Origin: Gammaproteobacteria bacterium
GTDB taxonomy: Bacteria; Pseudomonadota; Gammaproteobacteria; Pseudomonadales; Pseudohongiellaceae
DNA length: 64,000 nucleotides
Direction of reading: 5' to 3'
NCBI GenBank assembly: GCA_012960305.1
Contig: DUBM01000017.1
Coordinates: 124,001-188,000, forward strand
The translations under genes and the position numbers were made by a program. Below, in pieces: positions 38,091 to 47,306 of the stretch; the first letter of the stretch is position 1, and the number at the start of each line of letters is the position of its first letter. The notes beneath the pieces are model-generated. The model saw nothing but the letters and a program-made list of their open reading frames with translations, was not told where the DNA came from and did no database searches.

Positions 38091-38996
38091 TTAGGGCATT
38101 TCAAATCGATAGATTTTCAGCGCTCTCTCCGGATACTTCTCTAGAAACTCTTCCGCAACTGGCATTTCCTCTATGAGAACAGCGCCAGGAACAAATTTCG
38201 AAAACCGCGAGGGCAAAAAATCCACATCCAAAAATGGACTGTTTACTGTGGCTATAACCGTAGCTTTAGGCTGGCATAACTGTGGTAATTTTTTTAGCAC
38301 AGCAGGGTAATTCCTAGCGACATCAAAGCTGCCATGTTGCCTCGTAGGAGGATCAATGAGCACGGTGTCATAGCGACCATACTGCTTAATCCGACCCCAG
38401 GAGCGAAAAACATTGTGGGGTATCGCCTTAATACAACGACTATCTTGCTCATTCAATTTATGGTTTTCATTCCCCCAGATAATGCTGGATTTTCTCATAT
38501 CAACATTGGTGACAAAATTTGCGCCTCCTGTTAGTGCCGCCACAGATAATGAGCAGGTATAAGCAAATAGATTGAGGACGTTTCGATCAACACTATTGGC
38601 TTGCAACCAGGCCCGCAATAAACGCATATCTAGAAACAAGCCAGCATTTTGTTGCATTCCAGGGCGAACTTCGAAAAACAACTCCCCTTCTCGGACAATA
38701 GTTTTGTGCAATTCATTGCCGATTAGATCCTGAGCTGGGCTATTCTCCTCGTAGCGTTTTTGTAGTACTAAAGATTTAATTTGCTGTTGCCTATCTATAG
38801 ACCTTGCGAACTCCTCTAAACCCGATTCGTCCTCAAGTTCTTTGTAAGCCGCCACACAGAGAACCGGCGGATACCAATCCACAGATAGCTGTTCCAAACC
38901 AGAGAAGAGTAGCCCTCTTCCATGCAGTACACGCCTAGCCTCAGGCTGATCCAATGAAAAGAAATTAGCCAAGGTTTCTTTGAATAATTTATTCAC
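38091..38996 (-). CDS. Class I SAM-dependent methyltransferase, RlmI/RlmK-related
   Basis: 301 residues. The catalytic domain reads MQQNAGLFLDMRLLRAWL, NVLNLFAYTCSLSVAALTGGANFVTNVDMRKSSIIWGNENHKLN and YDTVLIDPPTRQHGSFD. These correspond to the motifs of RlmI-type 23S rRNA (cytosine-C5) methyltransferases (F.DqR..R.w and L.lFaYTG.fs..A). It is shorter than RlmI (about 400) and lacks a PUA domain. It resembles the SAM-dependent methyltransferase families described only as RlmI-like. Start is GTG at 38996. Substrate is probably rRNA, but this is inferred. Confidence 0.85.
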   Translation of the reverse strand: MNKLFKETLANFFSLDQPEARRVLHGRGLLFSGLEQLSVDWYPPVLCVAAYKELEDESGLEEFARSIDRQQQIKSLVLQKRYEENSPAQDLIGNELHKTIVREGELFFEVRPGMQQNAGLFLDMRLLRAWLQANSVDRNVLNLFAYTCSLSVAALTGGANFVTNVDMRKSSIIWGNENHKLNEQDSRCIKAIPHNVFRSWGRIKQYGRYDTVLIDPPTRQHGSFDVARNYPAVLKKLPQLCQPKATVIATVNSPFLDVDFLPSRFSKFVPGAVLIEEMPVAEEFLEKYPERALKIYRFEMP

Positions 38997-39129
38997 TATT
39001 TAGTTACAATCCAAACATTAAATCGATAAAAACCCTCAGACATAAAATAACTCAACTTTATACAATAGATACATCAAGGTATGATGACATAAAATTTACC
39101 CAACAATTTCTTTTTGTGCCCAATTGCTA

Positions 39130-40755
39130 ATGCAAAATTACGACTACATTATTATCGGAGCAGGGACAGCTGGCTGTGTGCTCGCAAATCGCCTTTCGAA
39201 AGATCCTAACTGCAATGTGCTTCTCTTAGAAGCTGGAGGTAAAGACAACTACTTCTGGATCAATATACCAGTTGGCTATCTCTACACTATTGCAAATCCT
39301 AGAACTGATTGGTGTTACAACATTGAACCAGATCCAGGCCTGAATGGTCGCTCTATTGGTTATGCCAGAGGAAAGGTGTTAGGCGGTTGCTCATCGATTA
39401 ACGCCATGATCTACATGCGCGGTCAACGCAGTGATTTTGACTACTGGGAATCTCTCGGCAATCGTGGCTGGAGTTGGAATGATGTACTACCGGTTTATAT
39501 CAAGTCAGAGAACTATGAACATGGTGCCGATGAATTCCATGGTGCCAATGGCGAGCTGAGAGTCGAAGACAGGCGGGTCAATTGGGAAATTCTCGATGCC
39601 TGGCGAGAGGCTGCAGAGGAGTGCGGCATTCCGAAGATTGATGAATTCAACCGTGGAGACAATTTCGGCAATGCCTATTTCCAAATGAATCAGCGCCGGG
39701 GCAGTCGCTGGAGCGGAACTAAGGCATTTTTACGACCAGTCTTATCACGGCCAAATCTTACCGTAATAACTCACGCCCACGTCCAAAAGTTAGTTATTAA
39801 CTCACAGAGTGGCAGTAAAAAAGCGACAGGGGCGGAAGTTCGAATTAATGATGATAGCGCTAAAGTTTTTAACGCCAGCAGAGAAGTCATACTTTCTGCT
39901 GGCTCCATTGGTTCACCGCAAATATTGCAGCTAAGTGGAATTGGCTCAGGTGACTTCGTTAAAGAAAAAGGCTTGGAAGTGATTCATGATTTACCTGGTG
40001 TTGGAGAAAACCTGCATGATCATTTGCAAGTGCGTAGCGTTTACAAAGTTGAGAACACTGTAACCCTTAATAAAAGAGCTAATTCACTATTTGGTAAGAT
40101 GAAAATGGGGCTGGAATACTTCATGTTCAAAACTGGCCCGCTCACCATGCCGCCTTCTCAGCTTGGGGCTTTTGCCATGAGCGATGAAACGCAGACCTCT
40201 GCCAATATAGAGTGGCATGTGCAACCTTTGTCATTAGAAAAATTTGGCGACCCTCTTCATCAATTCAATGCAATAACTCCGTCTGTATGCAATTTGCGTC
40301 CCACTAGTCGAGGCCATGTTCGAATACGAACAGCAAAGGCGGAAGACTACCCTGCAATTACATTAAACTACTTGTCTAGCGAACAAGACCGCGACGTGGC
40401 GGTCGCTGGATTGAAATTTACCAGGAGAATAATGGCGGCAAAGGCGTTGGAACGATTCAATCCCCAGGAATGGAAACCAGGCCCGGAACTTAAAACGGAT
40501 GAAGACCTTTATCAGGCTGCTGGCGATCTAGGAACAACGATTTTTCATCCAGTTGGAACCTGCAAAATGGGTAATGATGAGCTGGCCGTGGTCAATGATC
40601 GTTTACAGGTACACGGCATTGCTGGACTGCGCGTAATAGATGCTTCCATCATGCCACGTATCACCTCTGGAAATACCAACGCGCCCACAGTGATGATAGC
40701 TGAAAAAGGCGCGGAATTTATTCTGCAAGATCATCAAAATAGACTATCTAAATAA
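39130..40755 (+). CDS. GMC-family FAD oxidoreductase (choline dehydrogenase-like)
   Basis: 541 residues. The FAD-binding N-terminus is [23 protein letters not shown] signature 1 lies in [21 protein letters not shown] and signature 2 in [15 protein letters not shown]. The C-terminal catalytic His/Asn segment is [10 protein letters not shown] and [19 protein letters not shown]. Flavoenzymes of this family oxidise primary alcohols such as choline. The precise substrate is unclear and no betaine genes adjoin. The frame opens with TTG at 39124; ATG at 39130 is preferred. Confidence 0.94.
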   Translation: MQNYDYIIIGAGTAGCVLANRLSKDPNCNVLLLEAGGKDNYFWINIPVGYLYTIANPRTDWCYNIEPDPGLNGRSIGYARGKVLGGCSSINAMIYMRGQRSDFDYWESLGNRGWSWNDVLPVYIKSENYEHGADEFHGANGELRVEDRRVNWEILDAWREAAEECGIPKIDEFNRGDNFGNAYFQMNQRRGSRWSGTKAFLRPVLSRPNLTVITHAHVQKLVINSQSGSKKATGAEVRINDDSAKVFNASREVILSAGSIGSPQILQLSGIGSGDFVKEKGLEVIHDLPGVGENLHDHLQVRSVYKVENTVTLNKRANSLFGKMKMGLEYFMFKTGPLTMPPSQLGAFAMSDETQTSANIEWHVQPLSLEKFGDPLHQFNAITPSVCNLRPTSRGHVRIRTAKAEDYPAITLNYLSSEQDRDVAVAGLKFTRRIMAAKALERFNPQEWKPGPELKTDEDLYQAAGDLGTTIFHPVGTCKMGNDELAVVNDRLQVHGIAGLRVIDASIMPRITSGNTNAPTVMIAEKGAEFILQDHQNRLSK

Positions 40756-40812
40756 TTTTGTATTATGCACGCTATATCGTTTCCGTCGCGCTGCATATTG
40801 CCTTGGAAGCAG

Positions 40813-41046
40813 CTATTTACTTTCCTTGGATTCATATTTCCCATCAAATCAAGCTTCCCAAATCTCGTTATCGTTATCACAATTGTACTGCCCGCAAAAT
40901 TGGTGAAAGCTGCCCTCAGCATTCAGTGTCCAGGCTCCTCTGAAGTCTTGCTCAGCACTGGCAGAGTTATAAATACTTCCTTTGAGCACCATGGATCTAT
41001 CTCTCAATCCGCCAACAATATCTATTGAGTAACCGCCGCAAGCACG
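40813..41046 (-). pseudogene. Decayed fragment of a small DUF1579-like protein
   Basis: The minus strand from 41046 reads GGYSIDIVGGLRDRSMVLKG, then RGAWTLNAEGSFHQF, DNDNEIWEA, a TGA stop at 40849-40851, and FDGKYESKES before a final TAG. This follows the C-terminal pattern of small bacterial proteins of the type M.L.G...RgtWt...DGsVrQ...DgGktW...FDG.Y. The TGA stands where a Trp or similar residue is expected. An upstream in-frame stop and the absence of any N-terminal part show a fragment. The family match is by pattern from memory, so confidence is limited. The rest of the 40756-41203 spacer holds nothing else I recognise. Confidence 0.45.
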
Positions 41047-41203
41047 CTATTCATGCGCGTTGCTTTAAATTACCGTGATATCACTTTAGAGCCAATAAGC
41101 ATATTCCAGAACGGCACATTCGGTAACAAATAAATGTTTGCAAAGATCAGAGGGACTTGGCACAGTAAGCCTCAGAATATAAAGGAAAAATTGGGGAAAA
41201 ATT

Positions 41204-42793
41204 ATGTCTAAGAAACTTTCGTTAACACTCATTCTGGCAATCTGTGCCAGTTTTTCTTCACTACTAAGAGCCGCCGAGCTCGATGATATAGGCAGGTTCG
41301 ATTTCCCTACTTCAGGCGACCCTGCCGCTCAAGAGCATTTCCTTCGTGGAGTTGGCTTTCTGCATAGTTTCGGTATGACTCAAGCAGGAGAAGAATTCCG
41401 CAAGGCACAGGAAATTGATGGCGATTTCGCCATGGCGTATTGGGGTGAAACATTTACCTATCAGCACCCATTCTTTGGCGCAAAAGATGAACGCCCCGGT
41501 CAGGCTTTAATGAAACTTGGCGCTACCAGCGAAGAGAGACTTTCAAAAGCGCCAACTGAACGAGAAAAAGGTTTTATTCGCGCGGCTGAAGCCTATGCGC
41601 TAACCGTTGGAGGCATGCCCGAGCGACGCCTGGCATGGATGAATGCCATGGCTGATCTCTATCAACAATTTCCTGATGATCGTGAAGTAGCAGCATTCTA
41701 TGCAGTCTCAACCTTGAGCGGAGCTACTGCTTCTGGAACAGCAAGAGAGCGCTTAAATATGCGTGCCGGAGCTTTGGCCCTGGAACTATTTAAGGAAAAT
41801 GAGGATCATCCTGGAGCTGCTCACTATGTGATTCATGCTTTCGATGATCCCGTCCACGCACCAATCGCCTTAGAAGCTGCGTTCAAATATGCTGACACTG
41901 CACCGGCAGTGTCACATGCGCGGCATATGCCAACTCACATTTTTATTCAGCACGGGAAATGGAATGAAGTTTCACAATGGAATGAGTCAGCTTTTAATGC
42001 GGCCTATGAACTTTGGAAACCAGGTGACACTGTTGGTGATCAAAACCATTCCTCCGATTGGGGCCAATATGGAGACCTTCAGTTAGGTGATTTAGAACGC
42101 TCGAAGTTATGGATTTCCCGCGCGGAACAAGTGTTGAAAAACAATCCTAGTGATAATCGCTCCGCTGGCACACTCAGTACTATGCGAGCCCGCCATACTA
42201 TCGAATCGCAGCACTGGAATCTCAGTAGCTATAGCGAAGATTTGAGCGCGACAGAATTATTAGCCCTTGGATTAAGTGCAGTGGCACTTGGTGATCTTGA
42301 ATTAGCCAACAAGGTAGCAGACCGCATGGCAGAAATGGTGTCCGATAGTCCTAATAGTGGAACCTTGAAAATCAGCCAACTGGAAATCGCCGGTTTAGCC
42401 AAACTTGCGGAAGCCAAAAATCAGATTGCCAAAGGCATGAGCGCTGCAGGCCTACCAATGCAGACTGAAGCTTTAGCTCTATTAGAGGAAGCAGTAGATT
42501 TGGCTAACAAAGGTCGAATGCCTAACGGAGCTGCAAATCCATTAAAGCCAGCACACGAATTGGGCGGTGAAGCGTTTTTGGCTGTAGGTCAGGCAGAAAA
42601 AGCTGCTGAGCTGTTCGAGCAATCATTGTTACGTATGCCCAATCGACCACTATCATTGCTAGGCGCAGCTCGATCATACAAAGAAATGGGCAATGCCGGT
42701 AAAGCATCAGAGAAGTATGCTGCCCTGCTCGCGGTGTGGTCAGATGACAGTCATCCTGCAGTGCAGGAAGCAAAAAAATATCTAAATTATTAA
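41204..42793 (+). CDS. Exported tetratricopeptide-repeat protein
   Basis: 529 residues with a signal peptide (MSKKLSLTLILAICASFSSLLRAAE). The N-terminal repeat region has HFLRGVGFLHSFGMTQAGEEFRKAQEIDGDFAMAYWGETFTYQHPFF and there are further TPR-like helices to the C-terminus (AEKAAELFEQSLLRMPNRPLSLLGAARSYKEMGNAGKASEKYAAL). A conserved middle has HAFDDPVHAPIALEAAFKYADTAPAVSHARHMPTHIFI. No enzymatic function is assigned to this periplasmic family. ATG at 41204 follows AAAGGAAAAATTGGGG. It is the first gene of a run with a SoxC-like and a SoxD-like gene, so it may act with them. Confidence 0.85.
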   Translation: MSKKLSLTLILAICASFSSLLRAAELDDIGRFDFPTSGDPAAQEHFLRGVGFLHSFGMTQAGEEFRKAQEIDGDFAMAYWGETFTYQHPFFGAKDERPGQALMKLGATSEERLSKAPTEREKGFIRAAEAYALTVGGMPERRLAWMNAMADLYQQFPDDREVAAFYAVSTLSGATASGTARERLNMRAGALALELFKENEDHPGAAHYVIHAFDDPVHAPIALEAAFKYADTAPAVSHARHMPTHIFIQHGKWNEVSQWNESAFNAAYELWKPGDTVGDQNHSSDWGQYGDLQLGDLERSKLWISRAEQVLKNNPSDNRSAGTLSTMRARHTIESQHWNLSSYSEDLSATELLALGLSAVALGDLELANKVADRMAEMVSDSPNSGTLKISQLEIAGLAKLAEAKNQIAKGMSAAGLPMQTEALALLEEAVDLANKGRMPNGAANPLKPAHELGGEAFLAVGQAEKAAELFEQSLLRMPNRPLSLLGAARSYKEMGNAGKASEKYAALLAVWSDDSHPAVQEAKKYLNY

Positions 42794-42845
42794 TTTCTTT
42801 GATATAAGAATAAAAAATTAACGTTTGAATTTATTGAGAAGAGAA

Positions 42846-44111
42846 ATGACACAGGAAAAACTGGAAAGGGTTGCGGGCAATGGTCTGCTGAGTCGCAGAC
42901 ATCTACTAGGAATGGGACTCGCGGGCGCAGGATCGGTGATGACGAATTCAGCGCTAGGAGCTGACGCGGGTTTACAAATTCCAAGTTGGTCAAAAGTGCC
43001 TGGGCCTGGAGCCAGCGGCTATGGCAATCGTTCAAGTCACACCGAACACATGCAACGAATGTCCGGAAATCCAAACCCCACCTATCCTGGTGGTGGAGCA
43101 TCGAGGTCACCTCTGGCTGAATTGCAGGGCACTATAACGCCGAATAGTCTGCACTTCGAAAGACATCACGCGGGTATTCCTGATATTGATCCAAGCATGC
43201 ACAAACTAGTTATCAATGGTTTAGTACGCCAGCCATTGGTTTTTGATTACGAAGATTTACTCAAGTACCCTATGGTAAGCAAAATTCACTTTTTGGAATG
43301 TTCGGGCAATAGTGGCTCCCTACTCAGACCAAGTCCAGCAGATGGGTCGGCGCAAAGCCTTCATGGTTTAGTGTCTTGTGCTGAGTGGACTGGAATCCCC
43401 TTATCCACCCTTCTCGATGAAGCCGGCGTTGATCCTGCAGCCCAATGGGTCAGTGCTGTTGGCGCAGATGCTGCAAGCATGGGTAGGTCTGTACCAATCG
43501 ATAAAGCGATGGACGATGTTCTAGTGGCTCTATTTCAAAATGGTGAACCAGTGCGGCCTGAACAGGGTTATCCAATGCGCTTATTTTGCCCCGGCTGGGA
43601 AGGCAATATCAGTGTTAAATGGCTGACACAATTGAAGCTAACCAGCGAACCCAGCCAATTCCGAGATGAAACTAGCAAATACACCGACACGCTGCCAGAC
43701 CGTAACAGCTTGCAATTTACTTTTCCCATGGGAACTAAGTCTTTGATCACCTCGCCATCAGGACAAATGGCACTGAACCGCCAGGGCATTTACCAAGTGA
43801 CTGGTATCGCTTGGTCTGGCCGAGGCAGCATTCGTCGAGTCGAAGTTAGTGCCGATGGGGGACGCAGCTGGGCAGACGCCGAGATTGAATCTCATCAGAG
43901 CGATAAAGCGCTAGCTAGATTTCGTATTCCATGGGAATGGTCCGGCGGAAGTGCTGTTCTTCAAAGTAGAGCAACCGATAGTGAAGGTAATGTCCAACCC
44001 ACACGAGATGCAGTACTGGCTGACCATGGTCGACTCAGTTCTTATCACAATCATTGCATTCAATCCTGGGCAGTAAACAGCAATGGAGGTGTCGCTAATG
44101 TCTATGTATAA
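42846..44111 (+). CDS. SoxC-like sulfite dehydrogenase, molybdopterin subunit
   Basis: About 421 residues of the sulfite oxidase family. A twin-arginine-like signal (RRHLLGMGLAGAGSV) precedes the Moco domain. The conserved molybdenum-ligating cysteine lies in HFLECSGNSGSL, and GYPMRLFCPGWEGNISVKWL is the family SUOX segment. The C-terminal dimerisation domain starts near SGRGSIRRVEVSADGGRSW. SoxC, with the cytochrome SoxD, oxidises sulfite or protein-bound sulfane sulfur in the periplasm. The ATG at 42846 with GAGAAGAG before it is preferred over the TTG at 42825. It ends 13 bases after the start of the ORF of the cytochrome gene that follows, suggesting an operon. No other sox genes are seen. 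Confidence 0.85.
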   Translation: MTQEKLERVAGNGLLSRRHLLGMGLAGAGSVMTNSALGADAGLQIPSWSKVPGPGASGYGNRSSHTEHMQRMSGNPNPTYPGGGASRSPLAELQGTITPNSLHFERHHAGIPDIDPSMHKLVINGLVRQPLVFDYEDLLKYPMVSKIHFLECSGNSGSLLRPSPADGSAQSLHGLVSCAEWTGIPLSTLLDEAGVDPAAQWVSAVGADAASMGRSVPIDKAMDDVLVALFQNGEPVRPEQGYPMRLFCPGWEGNISVKWLTQLKLTSEPSQFRDETSKYTDTLPDRNSLQFTFPMGTKSLITSPSGQMALNRQGIYQVTGIAWSGRGSIRRVEVSADGGRSWADAEIESHQSDKALARFRIPWEWSGGSAVLQSRATDSEGNVQPTRDAVLADHGRLSSYHNHCIQSWAVNSNGGVANVYV

Positions 44112-44637
44112 GCGCGCTCTTCTCTTTATATTTTCAGTAACACTAGCTTCTATAGGGTTCGTCTCTTTTGCTCAAGACACTGTTTTAAAATTGGGCTCTC
44201 CGATAAGTGAAGAACAACTCAGTGAATTTGATCTTATAGCGGGACCTGATGGCGCAGGATTTCCTTCTGGTAGTGGGTCAGCCGCCCAAGGGAAACAAGT
44301 CTTCGATACTCGCTGTGCTGCATGCCATGCTTTAACCGGCGAGGGAACTTCAGGAAACACTGTCCTTGTTGGCGGAGATATGCACTCTGAAGGCTCGCCA
44401 TTGCGAACAGTCGGAAGCTATTGGCCCCATGCCAGTACCTTATTCGACTTCATTCGCCGTGCCATGCCCGCTGATGCGCCTAAATCCTTGACTAGTGAAG
44501 AAGTTTATCAAGTAACGGCCTACGTGCTTTATTTAAATGGCATCGTGGATCAGAACACTGTGATAAATCGCGAAACTCTAATTGCTATTGAAATGCCTAA
44601 CAAGGATGGATTTATAGACAAGAACCAGGTGCGCTAG
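44098..44637 (+). CDS. SoxD-like c-type cytochrome
   Basis: 179 residues with a signal peptide (YKRALLFIFSVTLASIGFVSFAQD). One haem motif CAACH lies in FDTRCAACHALTGEGTSG. The N-terminal text LGSPISEEQLSEFDLIAGPDGAGFPSGSGSAAQG and the C-terminal LIAIEMPNKDGFI block are typical of SoxD-type partner cytochromes of sulfite dehydrogenase. It takes electrons from the molybdenum subunit. ATG at 44098 has a GGAGGT ribosome site at the right distance and overlaps the upstream gene by 14 bases. The alternative ATG at 44083 is less well placed. Confidence 0.88.
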   Translation: MSMYKRALLFIFSVTLASIGFVSFAQDTVLKLGSPISEEQLSEFDLIAGPDGAGFPSGSGSAAQGKQVFDTRCAACHALTGEGTSGNTVLVGGDMHSEGSPLRTVGSYWPHASTLFDFIRRAMPADAPKSLTSEEVYQVTAYVLYLNGIVDQNTVINRETLIAIEMPNKDGFIDKNQVR

Positions 44638-44729
44638 CCATATAAGTTCACACTTGAGTAAGTAGTTCACTCGGACTGTAAATCCAAGTAGAATCCCTCC
44701 GCCTTTGAAAAACACCTAAAAGAGGAACC

Positions 44730-47012
44730 ATGAATATGTCACGGTTAATGTTGTGCGTATTGTGCACAGTTGTAACATTCACTTTTATTAGCTCCGTTTA
44801 TGCTGCTGACAGCGGTCTGGTAATCCCGAAAATTCAAAGTGAACCAAGCTTTGCTGACTTTTCAGATATGAGTCCTGCTACTGCATTAGCACGCTCCATG
44901 GCCAAAGTAGATGATTTTATTCAGCGCACTCCAAATGATGGTGATTCCGCCACTCAGCGCACAGAAGTCTATATTGGTTATGATCAGGAACGGCTGCACG
45001 CCATCTTTCTAGCTTTCGATACTAACCCTGATCAAATCAGAGCTAACCTTTCCTCTAGAGAGAATATCGACGGTGATGACACCGTGGAGATGACCTTTGA
45101 TACCTTTAATGATCAAAGAGCCGCCTTCTCGTTTCGAGCTACACCTCTTGGAATTCAGTGGGATGCTCGCTGGACAGAAGGCAACTCTCGGCGTGGTGGC
45201 TTCGATACTACCTTAGAAGCTGTTTGGGATAGTGACGGGGAGCTCACAGATCAGGGTTATATGGTCAAAATGTCTATCCCACTGCGAAGCCTGAGATTTC
45301 CCGATGCTTCCGAACAAACCTGGCGAGTACAATTCGCCCGCCAGATCCCCCGTCTCAACGAGGAGGCTTATTGGCCTGCTTATTCCATAGGCATTGAAGG
45401 ACGGTTGAATCAAACTGCTCTACTAACCGGTATCCGCGATGTTTCTCCCGGGAATAACTATCAGATCATTCCATTCATTTTCGCGCGCGACGCTGAGGCT
45501 CTAGATCTCGGCGCAATTGGCGGACCTAAATTTGGAGGCAATACGGAGCAAGATGTTGGTATCGATGCCAAGTTCGTCTTCAATGATTCGATGGTTTTGG
45601 ACCTCACGCTGAATCCTGATTTTAGCCAGGTAGAGTCCGACCAACCCCAAGTCACTGTGAATGAGCGCTTCGAAGTGCAGTTTCCTGAACGGCGGCCATT
45701 CTTTGTGGAAAATGCCGACTTCTTTGCCACTGATTCAAATCTGGTTTTCACTAGACGCATCGTCGACCCTGAAGGTGGTGCTCGATTTACCGGCAGGCAA
45801 GGTGATTACGGATTTGGTGCTATCCTAATTAACGATGAAGCCCCTGGATTGAATCGAGATGCCACAGACCCAATACGTGGGAAAAAAGCCAACATCGGAA
45901 TACTGCGTGGCTTTCGGGATATTTCTGAACAATCTCGAGTAGGTTTTTTGCTTAGTGACCGAGAGCTAGCTGATGGCTACAACAGAGTTGCTAGCATTGA
46001 TGGGCGCTTTAAGCTTACTGATAATTGGATTACCAATATGCAGTTTGTAGGAACGGAAAGTGAGCCAGTGTTTAGCGGCGCAACGAGCACTGGCTATCAA
46101 AGAAATATTCAAATTAATCGAACTGGAAGAACTTTAAACACCCACTCGCACTTTATCGAGACAACAGACAATTTTCGCACTGAGTTGGGTTTTATGAATC
46201 GATTTTTTCGGCCTGATGTCTCCGGCATCCATAACCGTGCTCGATTCAATTTCTTTCCTGAAAGTTTAGATATTAATACCTGGGGATTCCAGATATTCGA
46301 TGTCTATTTGAAAGACACTGATGGCACACTAATCTACCATCAGCTTGGCCCAACAATCGACATGGAGTTTGACACAGCAGGTTTCGGTCTAACTTACACC
46401 GACTATGTTGAAGTTCTACGCCCGCAGGATTTTCCAGGAATCGTTTCTAACACCCGCTACAATTATGATAACTGGCAGGTGAGCTTCGATAACAATACTC
46501 TAAGCACAGTCGATTTTAGTGCCAGTTATCAATTCGGAGAAACCATTAACTTGATTCCGCAGGTTGGAAGCTTGCCGACAATCGCCGATACGAGCCGTAT
46601 TTCTGTAGATATGATATGGCGCCCTATCGCCCGGCTGAGAATTGAAAATACTTATTTCTATACAGAGCTGGAATCTCAAAATGGTGGTGGGAAGATTTTC
46701 AGTAATGAAATTATTCGAAGCAATTGGAACTACCAATTCACTAAGGAATTATCCTTACGATTTATAGCTCAATATGAAGAAACTGACGCTGGCCCAGCAT
46801 CTCGTTTAACTGATGACGAAAATATGAATTTCGATCTTCTACTTCGCTATGTAATCAATCCATGGTCGGCTTTTTATGTGGGCTATAACACCAACCAAAG
46901 TAACTTTGATATCGTTGATATGGAAGGTGATCGCGAACTTATCGTCACTGATCATCTAAAGAAAGATGGTGATCAGATCTTCGTGAAATTTTCTTACTTG
47001 TTCCAACGCTAA
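44730..47012 (+). CDS. DUF5916 / CBM9-like domain outer-membrane protein
   Basis: 760 residues with a signal peptide (MNMSRLMLCVLCTVVTFTFISSVYAAD). An N-terminal carbohydrate-binding-like domain (CBM9 type, about residues 40-220: TEVYIGYDQERLHAIFLAFD, DDTVEMTFDTFNDQRAAFSF) is followed by the DUF5916 domain with the hallmark VTVNERFEVQFPERRPFFVENADFF. Alternating strands run to the terminal FVKFSYLFQR, which ends in an aromatic residue as outer-membrane barrels do. Its function is unknown; transport or surface binding is a guess. ATG at 44730 follows AAGAGGAACC. It is downstream of soxCD-like genes but 93 bp away. Confidence 0.83.
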   Translation: MNMSRLMLCVLCTVVTFTFISSVYAADSGLVIPKIQSEPSFADFSDMSPATALARSMAKVDDFIQRTPNDGDSATQRTEVYIGYDQERLHAIFLAFDTNPDQIRANLSSRENIDGDDTVEMTFDTFNDQRAAFSFRATPLGIQWDARWTEGNSRRGGFDTTLEAVWDSDGELTDQGYMVKMSIPLRSLRFPDASEQTWRVQFARQIPRLNEEAYWPAYSIGIEGRLNQTALLTGIRDVSPGNNYQIIPFIFARDAEALDLGAIGGPKFGGNTEQDVGIDAKFVFNDSMVLDLTLNPDFSQVESDQPQVTVNERFEVQFPERRPFFVENADFFATDSNLVFTRRIVDPEGGARFTGRQGDYGFGAILINDEAPGLNRDATDPIRGKKANIGILRGFRDISEQSRVGFLLSDRELADGYNRVASIDGRFKLTDNWITNMQFVGTESEPVFSGATSTGYQRNIQINRTGRTLNTHSHFIETTDNFRTELGFMNRFFRPDVSGIHNRARFNFFPESLDINTWGFQIFDVYLKDTDGTLIYHQLGPTIDMEFDTAGFGLTYTDYVEVLRPQDFPGIVSNTRYNYDNWQVSFDNNTLSTVDFSASYQFGETINLIPQVGSLPTIADTSRISVDMIWRPIARLRIENTYFYTELESQNGGGKIFSNEIIRSNWNYQFTKELSLRFIAQYEETDAGPASRLTDDENMNFDLLLRYVINPWSAFYVGYNTNQSNFDIVDMEGDRELIVTDHLKKDGDQIFVKFSYLFQR

Positions 47013-47019
47013 TATCTGT

Positions 47020-47047
47020 AATGAGTGGACAGTCATGCCCACTCATT
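47020..47047 (+). terminator. Hairpin after the DUF5916 gene
   Basis: Perfect 9-bp inverted repeat (AATGAGTGG / CCACTCATT) with a 10-nt loop, eight bases after the stop of the DUF5916 gene. There is no clear T-run, so termination is probable but not certain. Confidence 0.55.
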
Positions 47048-47306
47048 CAACTTAGTTAAATCTGTCTATATGCCAGTTCAATAAGTGGCACCCTCTCTAC
47101 CTTGTGATTGCCATTAACACTTCTCTATCTCCTATCCATACCGCTCCAAGAAATTCAATTCTTTTCAACATCACCATTAGGGTGGCTCCACGGGCCCTTT
47201 TACAGCGCGCGCCGAATAAGATAGCTTTACATATTCTCCCTAAGCCAAGATTGCGGACTAAACTGCTGGGCGCAATTTACTACAAGCAGCAGAAGGAAAA
47301 ATAATA

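Noticed and set aside
40849..40851. In-frame TGA read as a second selenocysteine
   Set aside because: It lies in a fragment without start, with no adjacent Cys and with the pattern pointing to Trp; no hairpin was seen after it.
45461..45760. Minus-strand open frame inside the DUF5916 gene
   Set aside because: It mirrors the conserved ERRPFFVENADFF region on the plus strand and has no independent support.
47104..47304. 66-codon frame upstream of the MFS gene
   Set aside because: The composition is basic and random-looking, it has no ribosome site and no family resemblance.
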